Origin: Aromatoleum bremense
GTDB taxonomy: Bacteria; Pseudomonadota; Gammaproteobacteria; Burkholderiales; Rhodocyclaceae
Reading direction: 5' to 3'
Assembly: GCF_017894365.1 (NCBI RefSeq)
Contig: NZ_CP059467.1
Coordinates: 1 to 64,000 of the forward strand
Length of the DNA stretch: 64,000 nucleotides
Each line of letters starts with the position of its first letter. Within the stretch, counting starts at the first letter, position 1. The notes below the pieces were generated by a model. The model worked only from the letters and a program-made list of their open reading frames with translations. It was not told the DNA's origin and did not search any database. Of this stretch, positions 20,114-28,764 are shown piece after piece. The position numbers and the translations under genes are program-made.

Positions 20114-21925
20114 TTATCGCCTGGCGCGGCCCGATTCTATGCCGTACTTCTCCATTCGATAGGCCAGGGTAGCCCTGGAGATTTCCAGCATACGCGCGGC
20201 ACCGGATAGATTGCCCTTTGACTGTGCCAGCGCCGCTTGAATTAGAGCCGCTTCGGCTTGAGAGAGTGACGGCACCTTGCTCTGCGCACCGCTCGCTCGA
20301 AATGGCAGGACAGCCCCCTGTGCTGCGAGCACTTCAGCATATCCGTCTTCCTGCACGGTTGGCCCAACTCTGCCACTAGCATCGAGAGTGAAGGACTCCG
20401 CGCTCAACTCCTCGCCGCAGAGAAATAGATGACCGACGTCAAGCGCGCTCCCATCGTCGGCGAGGATTACGGCGCGTTCGATCATGTTCTCTAGCTCCCT
20501 GACGTTGCCTGGCCAGTCATAATTGATAAGAGCATCGACGGCGCGCTCTCTGAAGCCTGTGACGTCTTTGTTGTAGCGTTTTGAAAACCGCTGAAGAAAC
20601 CAGTCCATTAGCAATGGTATGTCGTCGCGGCGGTCTCGAAGGGATGGCACCCGGATAGGAAACACGTTCAGCCGGAAGAAAAGATCCTCCCTGAAACGCC
20701 CGGCTTTTGCTTCATCGCGCAGGTTAACGTTCGTTGCGGCAATCACCCGTACGTTAACCTTGAGAATCTTCGTTCCGCCCACCCGCTCCACTTCACCTTG
20801 CTGTAGCACGCGGAGCAATTTTCCCTGGGCGGTGAATGGGAGGGTTCCGATCTCATCCAAGAACAAAGTTCCGCCGTCTGCTCGTTCGAATCGGCCAGGA
20901 CGCGACGCGGTGGCGCCCGTGTATGCGCCCTTCTCCACCCCGAACAGTTCTGATTCCGTCAGGTGTTCTGGAATCGCCGCGCAGTTGACAGCAACGAACG
21001 GCCCGTCTGCTCGTCCACTCAATGCGTGAAGGTTATTGGCGAATATCTCTTTCCCTACGCCGCTCTCGCCCAGGAAGATGACTGTCGCGTCGGTCGGGGC
21101 AGATTTCTTTACCAGATGGCAAACTGTGTTGAAACCCGCGGAAATCCCCACCATGCCAAAGTCGCTTGCATTTGCCGATTCTGTGGGCTTGATGTTGAAA
21201 TTTCGCGGCTTTCCTCTTGTTTTCGAACTCAAGGTGGCGAAATCGCCAACTTGCAGGAAGCGCGCATCCTCTTCAGCGTCATCCCACTCGTCCAACGGTT
21301 TCCCGATTACCCGGCAAAATTCGTGCCCCATCCCCTGGCATTCCACCTCGCGATAGAAGATTGGCTTTCCCATGAATGTGCTCGTAAACCCGCACGCATA
21401 CCCTATTTGCATCCAACACACGGGGGCACTGCCAATTCCATAGGCGCCAATATGAGCCTCGTTTTCCGATGAATCGCGCCAAATCCATTCACCGAAATAG
21501 CTGCCGCGCTCGACATCCATCTTAAGGTTCAGCGGCTCCGAATAGACAACCCCTTCGAGTGAAAGAAGTTGGGGGCCGATCAGAAAGTCGTCGTAGGTGT
21601 CTCCTTTGCGCCGTACCTTCTTGGTCAGTTCGGCGTCCTTGGCTCCTGCCAGATAGCCCATCCGGGTCAGGATGCCTCGCGCCGCTTCAATCCCGACGCT
21701 GTCAATGAGTTCTCTGCGCAGGATGCCGAGAGACGATACATGCAGAAGGATCATCCTTCTATCGTCGAGCATGATCCTTCCCTGTTGAGGCGAGAACCGC
21801 AAACGCTTGGACAGGTCGCGAATATCGGGGAAATGCGGGACGTACTTCAGATCCCGCGGGTCGACGAACGGAATTTCGTTGATGGAACTATCAGATTCCT
21901 TGGGCGCTTCTGGCTTTGATCGCAC
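20114..21925 (-). CDS. XylR/DmpR-type sigma54-dependent activator
   Basis: The 603-residue protein has an N-terminal XylR_N/V4R ligand-sensing region (about residues 40-215, ending in a GHEFCRVIG segment). A central AAA+ domain contains Walker A GESGVGKE, the sigma54-contacting GAYTGA loop and Walker [11 protein letters not shown]. The C terminus is a Fis-type helix-turn-helix ([20 protein letters not shown]). Such proteins bind an aromatic effector directly and activate sigma54 promoters. The GTG at 21925 is preferred since AAAAGGAGGG precedes it. Position next to apc and ebd suggests acetophenone or a related ketone as effector, by analogy with ketone/ethylphenol regulators of A. aromaticum. 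Confidence 0.82.
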   Translation of the reverse strand: MRSKPEAPKESDSSINEIPFVDPRDLKYVPHFPDIRDLSKRLRFSPQQGRIMLDDRRMILLHVSSLGILRRELIDSVGIEAARGILTRMGYLAGAKDAELTKKVRRKGDTYDDFLIGPQLLSLEGVVYSEPLNLKMDVERGSYFGEWIWRDSSENEAHIGAYGIGSAPVCWMQIGYACGFTSTFMGKPIFYREVECQGMGHEFCRVIGKPLDEWDDAEEDARFLQVGDFATLSSKTRGKPRNFNIKPTESANASDFGMVGISAGFNTVCHLVKKSAPTDATVIFLGESGVGKEIFANNLHALSGRADGPFVAVNCAAIPEHLTESELFGVEKGAYTGATASRPGRFERADGGTLFLDEIGTLPFTAQGKLLRVLQQGEVERVGGTKILKVNVRVIAATNVNLRDEAKAGRFREDLFFRLNVFPIRVPSLRDRRDDIPLLMDWFLQRFSKRYNKDVTGFRERAVDALINYDWPGNVRELENMIERAVILADDGSALDVGHLFLCGEELSAESFTLDASGRVGPTVQEDGYAEVLAAQGAVLPFRASGAQSKVPSLSQAEAALIQAALAQSKGNLSGAARMLEISRATLAYRMEKYGIESGRARR

Positions 21926-22393
21926 TCGGCCCTCCTTTTGACCTGCCGGTCTGTGGCTGAAAACGGCACGCACCGCCAGTTAGATTCTGGCACACTTTCA
22001 TGTACAGGTGAAATCAACTTCATCGTGTTTCAACCCATTTTTTATCACTACATAAAACTTCGAGCTGCATCCACGGCATGGTGCCTTGCAGCATAGTGGT
22101 TGCCTTGCAGTGACTGAACGCTCGCCTATCGGCTGGATAGCACATTGGTGCAGCGCAAGCAGAACCGGCGCCGCTCAGCCAGTGGCACACACGTTGCTCA
22201 CAAGTGGGTGTCGGAACAACGTCTTTAGCCTTTTGCGAACCGGGCGTTAAACGAGGAGGGGCGTAATGAAATCGGAAATCCGCATCCAAGTGCGCTCGGC
22301 TGCGACGTTGCTTTCTGGCAAGGATCGAGAAACTGAACCAGCAACCACGCGGGTGCACATAAACGGCAGTACCGCCAATCGCAGACCGAGAAA
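21926..22393. other. intergenic region between divergent regulators
   Basis: About 470 bp separate the sigma54 activator from the kinase remnant. The right half (22260-22390) may encode frameshifted coiled-coil sequence belonging to the same broken kinase. Nothing else is recognisable. Confidence 0.4.
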
Positions 22394-22660
22394 ATGCTGG
22401 CAATCGAGCAGTTGGCCGCCGGAGTCGCCCATGAGATCAACAGTTCCGTCGCGTGGATTCAATCCAATCTGGGTAGCTTGGAGCGATATATGAACGACCG
22501 TCTGGAACTAATGCAGGTCTATGAACACACCGAGAAACTTCTGCCCCCCAATTCATTAGCGGCGCGTGCAGTCCGGGCAGCAAAATCCAAGGCGAACTTG
22601 AGGTTTCCGAAAGTAGATTTCCCGGCGTTGTTTCGAGTATCGATCGCCAGTGGCGCATAG
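22394..22660 (+). pseudogene. histidine kinase fragment (dimerisation/phosphoacceptor region only)
   Basis: The 88-codon frame begins MLAIEQLAAGVAHEIN, an H-box with the phosphoacceptor His, and continues NLGSLERYMNDRLELMQVYE into a helical DHp domain. It stops after RFPKVDFPALFRVSI, before any ATP-binding motifs. Upstream the same frame is closed by a TGA about 65 bp earlier, although a neighbouring frame keeps coiled-coil-like sequence. It differs from the complete kinase that follows. It is probably the remains of a second sensor gene deleted on both sides. Confidence 0.6.
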
Positions 22661-24470
22661 TTGGTTGCATGTGCATACAGCAAGTCAAATTGGACATACG
22701 TCCGTGACTAATAAGCAACCTTCGAGCAGCGCTTCTCATTGCCCATGCCAAGAGGAACGCGAATTGATCACTCAAACGGGCAGTTCCACAAATGAGCCAG
22801 ACGAAGAAATTCGCTGTGTCGCACACGAGGCCGACATCCCATTTGACTTGATCTTCGACAACGCTTTCCTCGGCATATGCATCATGCGGAATCGGCAGTT
22901 TGTCAAAGTGAATCCAAAAATGGAACTGATGTTCGGGTACGGGCCGGGAGAGCTGACGGGAAAATCCGTACGCGTGGTCTATGCAAGCGAAGATGATTAC
23001 GATTCAATAGGAAAATTGTATCCCACTTTCGCGCGCAACCATGGCTATGTTTACGAAAATCCGCTCGTAAGGAAGAACGGCGAAATCTTCTGGTGTCTGA
23101 TCTCCGGACACGTTGTCTCTTCGGACCCAACCCGCTCATCGGTCTGGATTGTGCAGGACATCGACGCACGAAAGACCGCGGAGAACCAGCTCAATCGGTC
23201 AAAGGAGCGCCTCGCGCAAGTAGTTGAGCGCCGTACCATCAATTTGCAACGCACCAACCACGCCTTAAAGGAAGAAGTTGTGCGACGCAGAAATACAGAA
23301 CGGGAGATGCTCGAGAGCCGAGAGAAATACAGGGCGTTATTTCGCCACATTCCGATGGGAATACTTGCCACCGATGATGCAGGGAATGTCATCGAAATCA
23401 ATCCGGCGATACGAAGCATGACCGGTACGTCGACCCTGGAGGACTTCGAGCGCGTTGCCTGCGATCCAACTCGTGTCATCACCGAAGACGGCCAATTGCT
23501 GTCTTTGAATCAACTCATCCATTCCAAGTCACCTCACGACGGGCGCCGTGTGGAAAGAGCCCATATTCATTGGCGCACAGCCAGCGGCACCTTGGCGGAA
23601 TATGATGTCAGTTGTATTCGCCTGGCAGTCAGGGGACTGGGAGCAGCTTTCGTCTTCGAGGATACGACGGAGCAAAGCCGCGCGCGCCAGCGCGAACACG
23701 AACAGCAACAGCGACTGGCTCATGCAGCACGTTTGGCGTTAATGGGGCAGTTCGCGTCAGCCCTGGCGCATGAACTTGGGCAACCTCTCAACTCGTGTCG
23801 AAGCTACCTCGCCGGGCTTCAACATCGTTTCGCACCGGAACTATCGAGCCGCCCGGAATGGCGCGACGTGATAGATAGAGTCGATCTCCACCTCGAACAG
23901 GCCGGAGACATCGTGCGGAATGTGCGCAGCTTTGTGGCTCATCACCGTCCGGACGATACTGAAATCCATCTATCCACATTGATTGCGCAAACCCTCGATC
24001 TTCTTCGGTTGCAGTTGCGCGACGAGGGCGTTCAGGTGCGGGTGCATGCGAGATGCGAGTTGCCTCCCGTTCGCGGGAATCGAGTCGAGCTGCAACAAGT
24101 ACTGATCAATCTGATGGTTAACGCGCTGGACGCAATGCGAGATACACCCATTGGCAAGCGCGTGATCGAAATCCGTTTGTCACGGGAAAGCCAATCACAG
24201 GTCGCAGTACGATTGAGCGACAGCGGAGTCGGAATTCCTGCCGACGCTTGTAGCAAGATTTACGAACCCTATTACACAACAAAACCCGACGGACTCGGAC
24301 TGGGACTGATGATGTGCCGAACGATACTTGAATCACATGGGGGAAACCTCAAGCTGATTCCCACCTCTCGTGGCGGCGCAACATTCAAATTTGTGTTACC
24401 GAGTCGCCTCGCGGTGAATGATGAGGAGGAGGAGAATGGAACCGCATCAAGTGAAGGTATATCTGGTTGA
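22650..24470 (+). CDS. PAS-domain sensor histidine kinase
   Basis: The frame encodes up to 606 residues, and the exact start is uncertain: the first codon is GTG and overlaps the kinase remnant, so translation may begin later. There are two PAS domains (about residues 65-190 and 225-350) joined by a coiled coil. A HisKA domain with ALAHELGQPLN and a HATPase domain with DSGVGIPADA and GLGLGLMM follow. There is no transmembrane segment, so it should sense a cytoplasmic or membrane-dissolved compound. It overlaps the response-regulator gene by 35 bp. By analogy with Tcs/Tcr systems of A. aromaticum it may sense ethylbenzene; this is inferred. Confidence 0.78.
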   Translation: MAHSWLHVHTASQIGHTSVTNKQPSSSASHCPCQEERELITQTGSSTNEPDEEIRCVAHEADIPFDLIFDNAFLGICIMRNRQFVKVNPKMELMFGYGPGELTGKSVRVVYASEDDYDSIGKLYPTFARNHGYVYENPLVRKNGEIFWCLISGHVVSSDPTRSSVWIVQDIDARKTAENQLNRSKERLAQVVERRTINLQRTNHALKEEVVRRRNTEREMLESREKYRALFRHIPMGILATDDAGNVIEINPAIRSMTGTSTLEDFERVACDPTRVITEDGQLLSLNQLIHSKSPHDGRRVERAHIHWRTASGTLAEYDVSCIRLAVRGLGAAFVFEDTTEQSRARQREHEQQQRLAHAARLALMGQFASALAHELGQPLNSCRSYLAGLQHRFAPELSSRPEWRDVIDRVDLHLEQAGDIVRNVRSFVAHHRPDDTEIHLSTLIAQTLDLLRLQLRDEGVQVRVHARCELPPVRGNRVELQQVLINLMVNALDAMRDTPIGKRVIEIRLSRESQSQVAVRLSDSGVGIPADACSKIYEPYYTTKPDGLGLGLMMCRTILESHGGNLKLIPTSRGGATFKFVLPSRLAVNDEEEENGTASSEGISG

Positions 24471-25116
24471 CGACGAGCCAGACGTGACGCGCGCGTTGAC
24501 TTGGCTATTGGATTCGATCCATGTGCCGTCAACCGCATTTTCCTCACCCCAAGGATTCCTGAGGGAGTTTGACTTCTTCGCAGGTCCCGCCTGTCTCGTG
24601 CTCGATCTGCGCATGCCTGAAATGGGTGGCCTGGAGGTGATGCAAAAGCTAACTGAACTGAATTACGACCTTCCTGTGATTTTTCTATCAGCCCATGGCG
24701 ACATTCCTGCCGCGGTGCGCGCAATGCAACTCGGCGCAATGGATTTCTTGCAGAAGCCCTTCAAGCCACAAGACTTCATCGACTGCATAAACAGATCGAT
24801 TCGCGTTGCTCGCGAGAATTTCGAGCAACGACAGGCAAAGGAAACAGCTGAAATATCCTTACAACGATTGTCACCGCGAGAAAGGGAAGTACTTCATCAC
24901 CTTCTCGATGGTGCCACAAGCAAGGAAATCGCCCGTATCCTCAACATCAGCTACAAAACGGTTGATGTTCATAGATCCAATGTCTTGCGCAAACTCAAGG
25001 TGGTATCGTATTTGGCTTTAAAAAGAAAATTTGAGCAAGGGTCACCAATGGCAAGTAAATGTCAGGCCGAGCCTGTCAGAAGAGCCTCTTGCAAAAGTCC
25101 CACTTCGGAATTGTGA
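24436..25116 (+). CDS. FixJ/NarL-type response regulator, C terminus altered by an IS
   Basis: The 226-residue product has a receiver domain (VYLVDDEPDV near the start, phosphoacceptor in LVLDLRMPEMGG, conserved Lys in FLQKPFK) and a LuxR-type helix-turn-helix (LSPREREVLHHLLDGATSKEIA). The ATG at 24436 follows GGAGGAG. From codon 216 the reading continues into an IS. Removing the IS and one AGAA copy changes the end to R-N-F-V-C-E-A-stop. The DNA-binding domain is complete in either form, so the protein may still work. It partners with the kinase just upstream. Confidence 0.8.
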   Translation: MEPHQVKVYLVDDEPDVTRALTWLLDSIHVPSTAFSSPQGFLREFDFFAGPACLVLDLRMPEMGGLEVMQKLTELNYDLPVIFLSAHGDIPAAVRAMQLGAMDFLQKPFKPQDFIDCINRSIRVARENFEQRQAKETAEISLQRLSPREREVLHHLLDGATSKEIARILNISYKTVDVHRSNVLRKLKVVSYLALKRKFEQGSPMASKCQAEPVRRASCKSPTSEL

Positions 25117-26577
25117 AGCTGAGGCACTCGCCCGCCGGGAGCGAGATTTCCTCGTTGGCGAAGTCGGCAGGGCTTTTCGGCCAGGTCATTGGCATGTTCT
25201 TGCTATTTTTGGACGTAGGAGTCCTGCGTCATCGATGGCAGCGATGTCAGCGTAGGTGTCGCGGTGCGGAGTGTCATTGCCGCAATCGCATCAACTGATC
25301 AGCAGACAGCGCCAAGACACCGAACATCAGGTGCCCCATGACCTTGGTGCCGCCCTTGACCCGGAGAGTGTTGCCGCCGAACTCATCCTTGAGCCGCGCA
25401 TTGCTGCGCTCGGCGACGGTGCGTTCGTTGTAACGGATCGCGTCAGCAGGCTCGAACGCCTCTTTCATCCCGCCACGCGGATTGTGGTCGATCAAGGGGA
25501 CATGGCCGAGGCTGCGGCAGTGCTCATGCAACTCGAAGCTGCAATAGGCGGCATCCATGACGTCGTAGAGGTTGGTGACACGCTGCGCGCTGATCAGCGA
25601 CAGGGGGATGGCAGCGCGGCTGTCGTGCATCGAGGCCGACGACAGCAGCGCCGCAATCGGCACGCCACAGTCGGCGGTGTCCAGGTGCAGCTTGTAGCCG
25701 TTCCAGCTGACTTTGTACCCTTGGGCATTGCACTTGGTGCCACGGTCGCACCCCGAGGGGATATCCTTGAGCATCTGCGCCAGGCTCTGCTGACGTTGGC
25801 GCTGGATGGGCGAAACCTTGGCAGGGGCACGGACTTTGCCGCGCCGGGGGCGGCCGCGGCCCCGTTTCTTCGCCGGAACCGCGGGCGTTGGCGCAGCCGG
25901 CGCCGCCTCGGTGATCAAGCACGATTGGGCCGCCGGCGCCGGCGCCGGGGTCGCCGCTGCACGCCGGCTCTGGGCCGGGCGCTCGCGCGCTTCGATCGCG
26001 GTGCCGTCGCGGCTGAGGTGCCCGATCAGTTCATTCCCAAGGTGTTCCTTGATGAGCGCCTCATGCACCCGTTCGGCCAGACGCGCCGCGGCGAACTCGT
26101 CAAACGCGCGCGAGAACGTGGACTCGGAGGGCAGTTTCCGGCACAGCGCAAAGCCACAGATGCGCCGCAGCGCACGATCGACCGTCAGACGCTCAATCAG
26201 CCCGACCGTGGTCGTCAGCCCCAACACGGCTTTGGCTACAAAGGCATTCGCCAGCCAGCTGCGCTCATGGGGCGGACGGCCCGTACCGCACCAGGATGCC
26301 GAAACGAATTCCTCGATGCGCACCCATTCCAGGGTGTGGATGACCCGCTCCAGCTTCGGCGTCAGTGCGCCCACCTCGTTCTTCAACTTGGGCAGCAGTT
26401 CGTGCTGAACCACATTCCACCGTTGCAGGATTACAGCGCGTCCGATAGCATCCATTTTGCGGGCGTTATGATGTTTGTGTGAGAACTTCATCATGCCAGA
26501 AATGGCCGCCCGCCCCCTCCGCCTTTGCCTCGCGCTGCAAAAAATTCCCCGCGCAGAGCGCTTTTTGCAAGAGGCTC
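25082..26577 (-). mobile_element. insertion sequence (IS5/IS1182-like) with TIRs and AGAA duplication
   Basis: The element is about 1496 bp. It begins with GAGCCTCTTGCAAAA at 25082 and ends with the inverse complement TTTTGCAAGAGGCTC at 26577. The bases AGAA lie directly outside both ends (25078-25081 and 26578-26581), consistent with a 4-bp target duplication. It carries one transposase gene on the minus strand. It inserted in the last codons of the response-regulator gene and looks intact. Confidence 0.87.
25274..26494 (-). CDS. IS transposase, DDE type with DUF772 region
   Basis: The 406-residue transposase has an N-terminal DUF772-like segment (WLANAFVAKAVLGL, then LCRKLPSESTFSRAFDEFA). 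A catalytic domain follows, with a first Asp in SRDGTAIEARE and a later SADQLMRL tail. A basic, Ala/Pro-rich linker sits near residues 180-215. It fills most of the IS and appears uninterrupted. It belongs to the IS4/IS5/IS1182 DDE superfamily; the exact family would need ISfinder comparison. Confidence 0.8.
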   Translation of the reverse strand: MMKFSHKHHNARKMDAIGRAVILQRWNVVQHELLPKLKNEVGALTPKLERVIHTLEWVRIEEFVSASWCGTGRPPHERSWLANAFVAKAVLGLTTTVGLIERLTVDRALRRICGFALCRKLPSESTFSRAFDEFAAARLAERVHEALIKEHLGNELIGHLSRDGTAIEARERPAQSRRAAATPAPAPAAQSCLITEAAPAAPTPAVPAKKRGRGRPRRGKVRAPAKVSPIQRQRQQSLAQMLKDIPSGCDRGTKCNAQGYKVSWNGYKLHLDTADCGVPIAALLSSASMHDSRAAIPLSLISAQRVTNLYDVMDAAYCSFELHEHCRSLGHVPLIDHNPRGGMKEAFEPADAIRYNERTVAERSNARLKDEFGGNTLRVKGGTKVMGHLMFGVLALSADQLMRLRQ

Positions 26578-26621
26578 AGAAATTTTGTGTGTGAGGCATA
26601 ACATGTCACCAAGGAGCATGT

Positions 26622-26942
26622 ATGCCAAGCAAGACGAGCCAGAAGAAAGCGGCAGCGGAGCTGCCCACCATTCCGAACGAACTGATTGACCGTTTCGTCC
26701 GTGGGCCAATGAGCGCGGAGGCGGGCAATGCCGCGTCGATGGCCTTCAAGAAGGCGCTGATCGAGCGCGCGCTGGGCGCCGAACTCAGTCATCACCTAGG
26801 CTACGCACCCGGAGCGGAGAAACCCGGCGAGGTCGGCAACCACCGGAACGGCGTCACCAGCAAGACCGTTCTGACGGAAGACGGTCCATTGCGGATCGAA
26901 ATCCCTCGGCGCCCTCCCCCGAAAGCCTTTCTCGATCGGTAG
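26622..26942 (+). pseudogene. IS256-family transposase, N-terminal fragment
   Basis: The 106-codon frame starts MPSKTSQKKAAAELPTIPNE. It contains the IS256-type region ERALGAELSHHLGYAPG and GNHRNGVTSKTVLTEDG up to IEIPR. IS256 transposases normally run to about 400 residues; here the sequence changes after IEIPR (about 26910) and stops at 26942. The DDE catalytic domain is therefore missing. AAGGAGC upstream of the start is an intact ribosome site. Confidence 0.8.
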
Positions 26943-27109
26943 CTGGCACACCGATCCCGGCGGCTCACGCCGACCGTTCCTGCCAGCCTTGGAGTTCCTT
27001 CCCTTAGCGCCGACCCGGATGGTTCCGGGCCGGTCGTTCAATCACCCCCTATAAGCTTACGCCTCCAGACGTGATGCACGTTGCTTCCTGCTTTTCATTG
27101 GAGACAACG

Positions 27110-27820
27110 ATGCTGAACCCGCCACTATCCACGCCTTCCCCCCGAGCCGCCCGCTCCGCACCCGTTGGGCCTGCATTGCCGCCCTATGCGGCCACCTCCC
27201 GTCACCGTCCGGCGGCGATTCCAGATCGCGCTGCCACGGAGCAGTTGCTCGAGGACGAGGACTCGCCCGTCGAGTGGAGCGAGGAGGACGTCGTCTTCCT
27301 CCATTGGCGCCTGCTGCGGGAAGTCAGCCAACTGGCAGCCCCTGCGACACCGCTGGAAGAGACGTTCGACACCCTGCGCCGGGTGTTCGCCGAGCGCGAG
27401 AAATACGGCATGCCGTTTTCCTTCGTGAGCTTCCTGCGCGTCGTCGGCTGCAGCCCGTTGTCGCCGATCGCCTATTGCGGCCGGGTCGCCCACCGCCACC
27501 GCGGCAAGTATGGACGGCCGCGACTGACGGCCGATCTGCGGGCGGCATGCTTCGCAATCAATCCCAAACGGGTACGCCGGCTGATGCTGCGCGAGGGGCT
27601 GTGCGCGCAGCGGCGGCGTCGCTTCGTGCGCACGACCGATTCACGCCACCGCTTCGCGGTGGCGCCCAATCTGTTCGGGCAGCGTTTCGAAGCCGAGGCG
27701 CCGGACCGCATCTGGCTCGCCGACATCACTTACGTCGGCACGGACGAGGGGTGGTTGTTCGTGGTCCTAGTGATGGTGAGGTTGCCCCCGAAAAACGGAC
27801 GCCATGAAGTGGAGCTCTAA
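27110..27820 (+). pseudogene. chimera of a truncated conserved protein and an IS3 OrfB fragment
   Basis: One open frame joins two unrelated pieces. About codons 1-125 (VEWSEEDVVFLHWRLLREVS, then GCSPLSPIAYCG) belong to a small conserved protein of unknown function that I cannot name. From about 27485 the sequence becomes HRGKYGRPRLTADLRAACFA and PDRIWLADITYVGTDEGWLF, a stretch of IS3-family OrfB including the first catalytic Asp of the integrase core. The rest of the core is absent, and the frame ends in unrelated sequence at 27820. The ATG at 27110 follows GGAGACAACG. It is a recombination product in an IS graveyard. Confidence 0.6.
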
Positions 27821-27841
27821 AGCTTCATGGAAGACAGGGCA

Positions 27842-27970
27842 ATGAAGACGAGAATACCGAAACGGGTCTACACCGAGCAGTTTCGAGACGCCGCGGTGCG
27901 TCAGGTGATCGAGCCGACTACGCCGAGCGGCTTGCGATGCACTTCGACGCGCGCCTCGTCATTGTCCTAA
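27842..27970 (+). pseudogene. IS3-family OrfA, N-terminal fragment
   Basis: The first 24 codons, MKTRIPKRVYTEQFRDAAVR followed by QVIE, are a typical IS3-family OrfA start containing the first helix of the helix-turn-helix. After about 27912 the bases belong to the aldehyde dehydrogenase fragment on the other strand, and the frame closes at 27970. The bases just before, including TTGCCCCCGAAAAACGGACG, resemble an IS3 left end. Confidence 0.6.
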
Positions 27971-28107
27971 ATGATCTCGACGGGCAATGACAACGACGCC
28001 GTGTAACGAGTCCACGCCGGCGAAGCGCCGACCTCCATGCCGGCGCCGTTCAGGCCACCGAGCGGCTTGCCGGTTTCGCGGGTTACGAATTCCATCATTT
28101 CCGGCAT
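27903..28107 (-). pseudogene. aldehyde dehydrogenase fragment, probably former styD
   Basis: Read on the minus strand from 28107, the sequence encodes MPEMMEFVTRETGKPLGGLN, later LSLPVEII, a TAG stop, then DNDEARVEVHRKPLGVVGSI. This is an internal piece of an NAD-dependent aldehyde dehydrogenase (roughly residues 80-150), with one amber codon where Gln is common. Both the N-terminal part and the catalytic Cys/Glu half are missing. It lies 12 bp beyond styC and is cut by the IS3 fragment. By position it is the likely remains of phenylacetaldehyde dehydrogenase. Confidence 0.68.
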
Positions 28108-28118
28108 GTGAGCGGGAC

Positions 28119-28718
28119 TCAGCCCACGCTCTCGTGCATTCGCGCATCCGTCCTGGAAGCGGTGACCGGCATCGCGCCCGGGGCGGTCTGCGAGGGCTCT
28201 TCATCCCTGAACGCCTTTCGCGCAATCACGATCAGCCCGACCATGCTCAAGACACCGAAGAAATAGGCCGGGGCAAGGGCGATGAAGCTCTCGATACTCC
28301 CCGGGCCGAAATGATTCGCGCCAAACGTGAGGCCACGGTTCTGCGCGAAATTCGAGAAGAAATAGAAGACGGTGTTCGACCAACCGGTAGCGACGATGGT
28401 CCAGCCGAGCAGGGATTGCGCGCGCGCCGAAAACCCCAGGCCCGGCAGGATCAATGCGACCGCGATCACCATGAAGGCGTTGAGCGGTGTGCCGCGGTGG
28501 GCACGCGCCCAACCTTCAGGGGTGCCGGGAATCTGAAACTCGATGACGGAGCCGGGAATGAACTCGAAGCCACCGACGAGCGACATCCACAGTCCCAGTC
28601 CTGCCACGAGGGTCATGAAGAGGATCAGGACGCCATGGGCGACCATAAGGCGCTGGAGGCGGGTGAAGCGGTAGGTCTGTGTGGCGGCGGGATCGGCGTA
28701 TTGCGAAGTCGTTCTCAT
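28119..28718 (-). CDS. styC: styrene oxide isomerase, membrane protein
   Basis: The 199-residue protein has four hydrophobic segments and matches the StyC pattern GLWMSLVGGFEFIPGSVIEF, GTPEGWARAHRGTPLNAFM and FSNFAQNRGLTFGANHFGPG. StyC isomerises styrene oxide to phenylacetaldehyde in the cytoplasmic membrane without added cofactor. The His in GWARAH probably corresponds to the heme-ligating His reported for StyC. The start at 28718 follows GAGGACA and makes the N terminus about 24 residues longer than the usual protein of about 170; a later Met at residue 25 (MVAHG) would give the classic length. Gene order is styA-styB-araC-styC. Confidence 0.88.
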   Translation of the reverse strand: MRTTSQYADPAATQTYRFTRLQRLMVAHGVLILFMTLVAGLGLWMSLVGGFEFIPGSVIEFQIPGTPEGWARAHRGTPLNAFMVIAVALILPGLGFSARAQSLLGWTIVATGWSNTVFYFFSNFAQNRGLTFGANHFGPGSIESFIALAPAYFFGVLSMVGLIVIARKAFRDEEPSQTAPGAMPVTASRTDARMHESVG

Positions 28719-28764
28719 TTTGAATGTCCTCGGGGTGGGGGTTGTGGCGGTAGAAACTCCGTCG

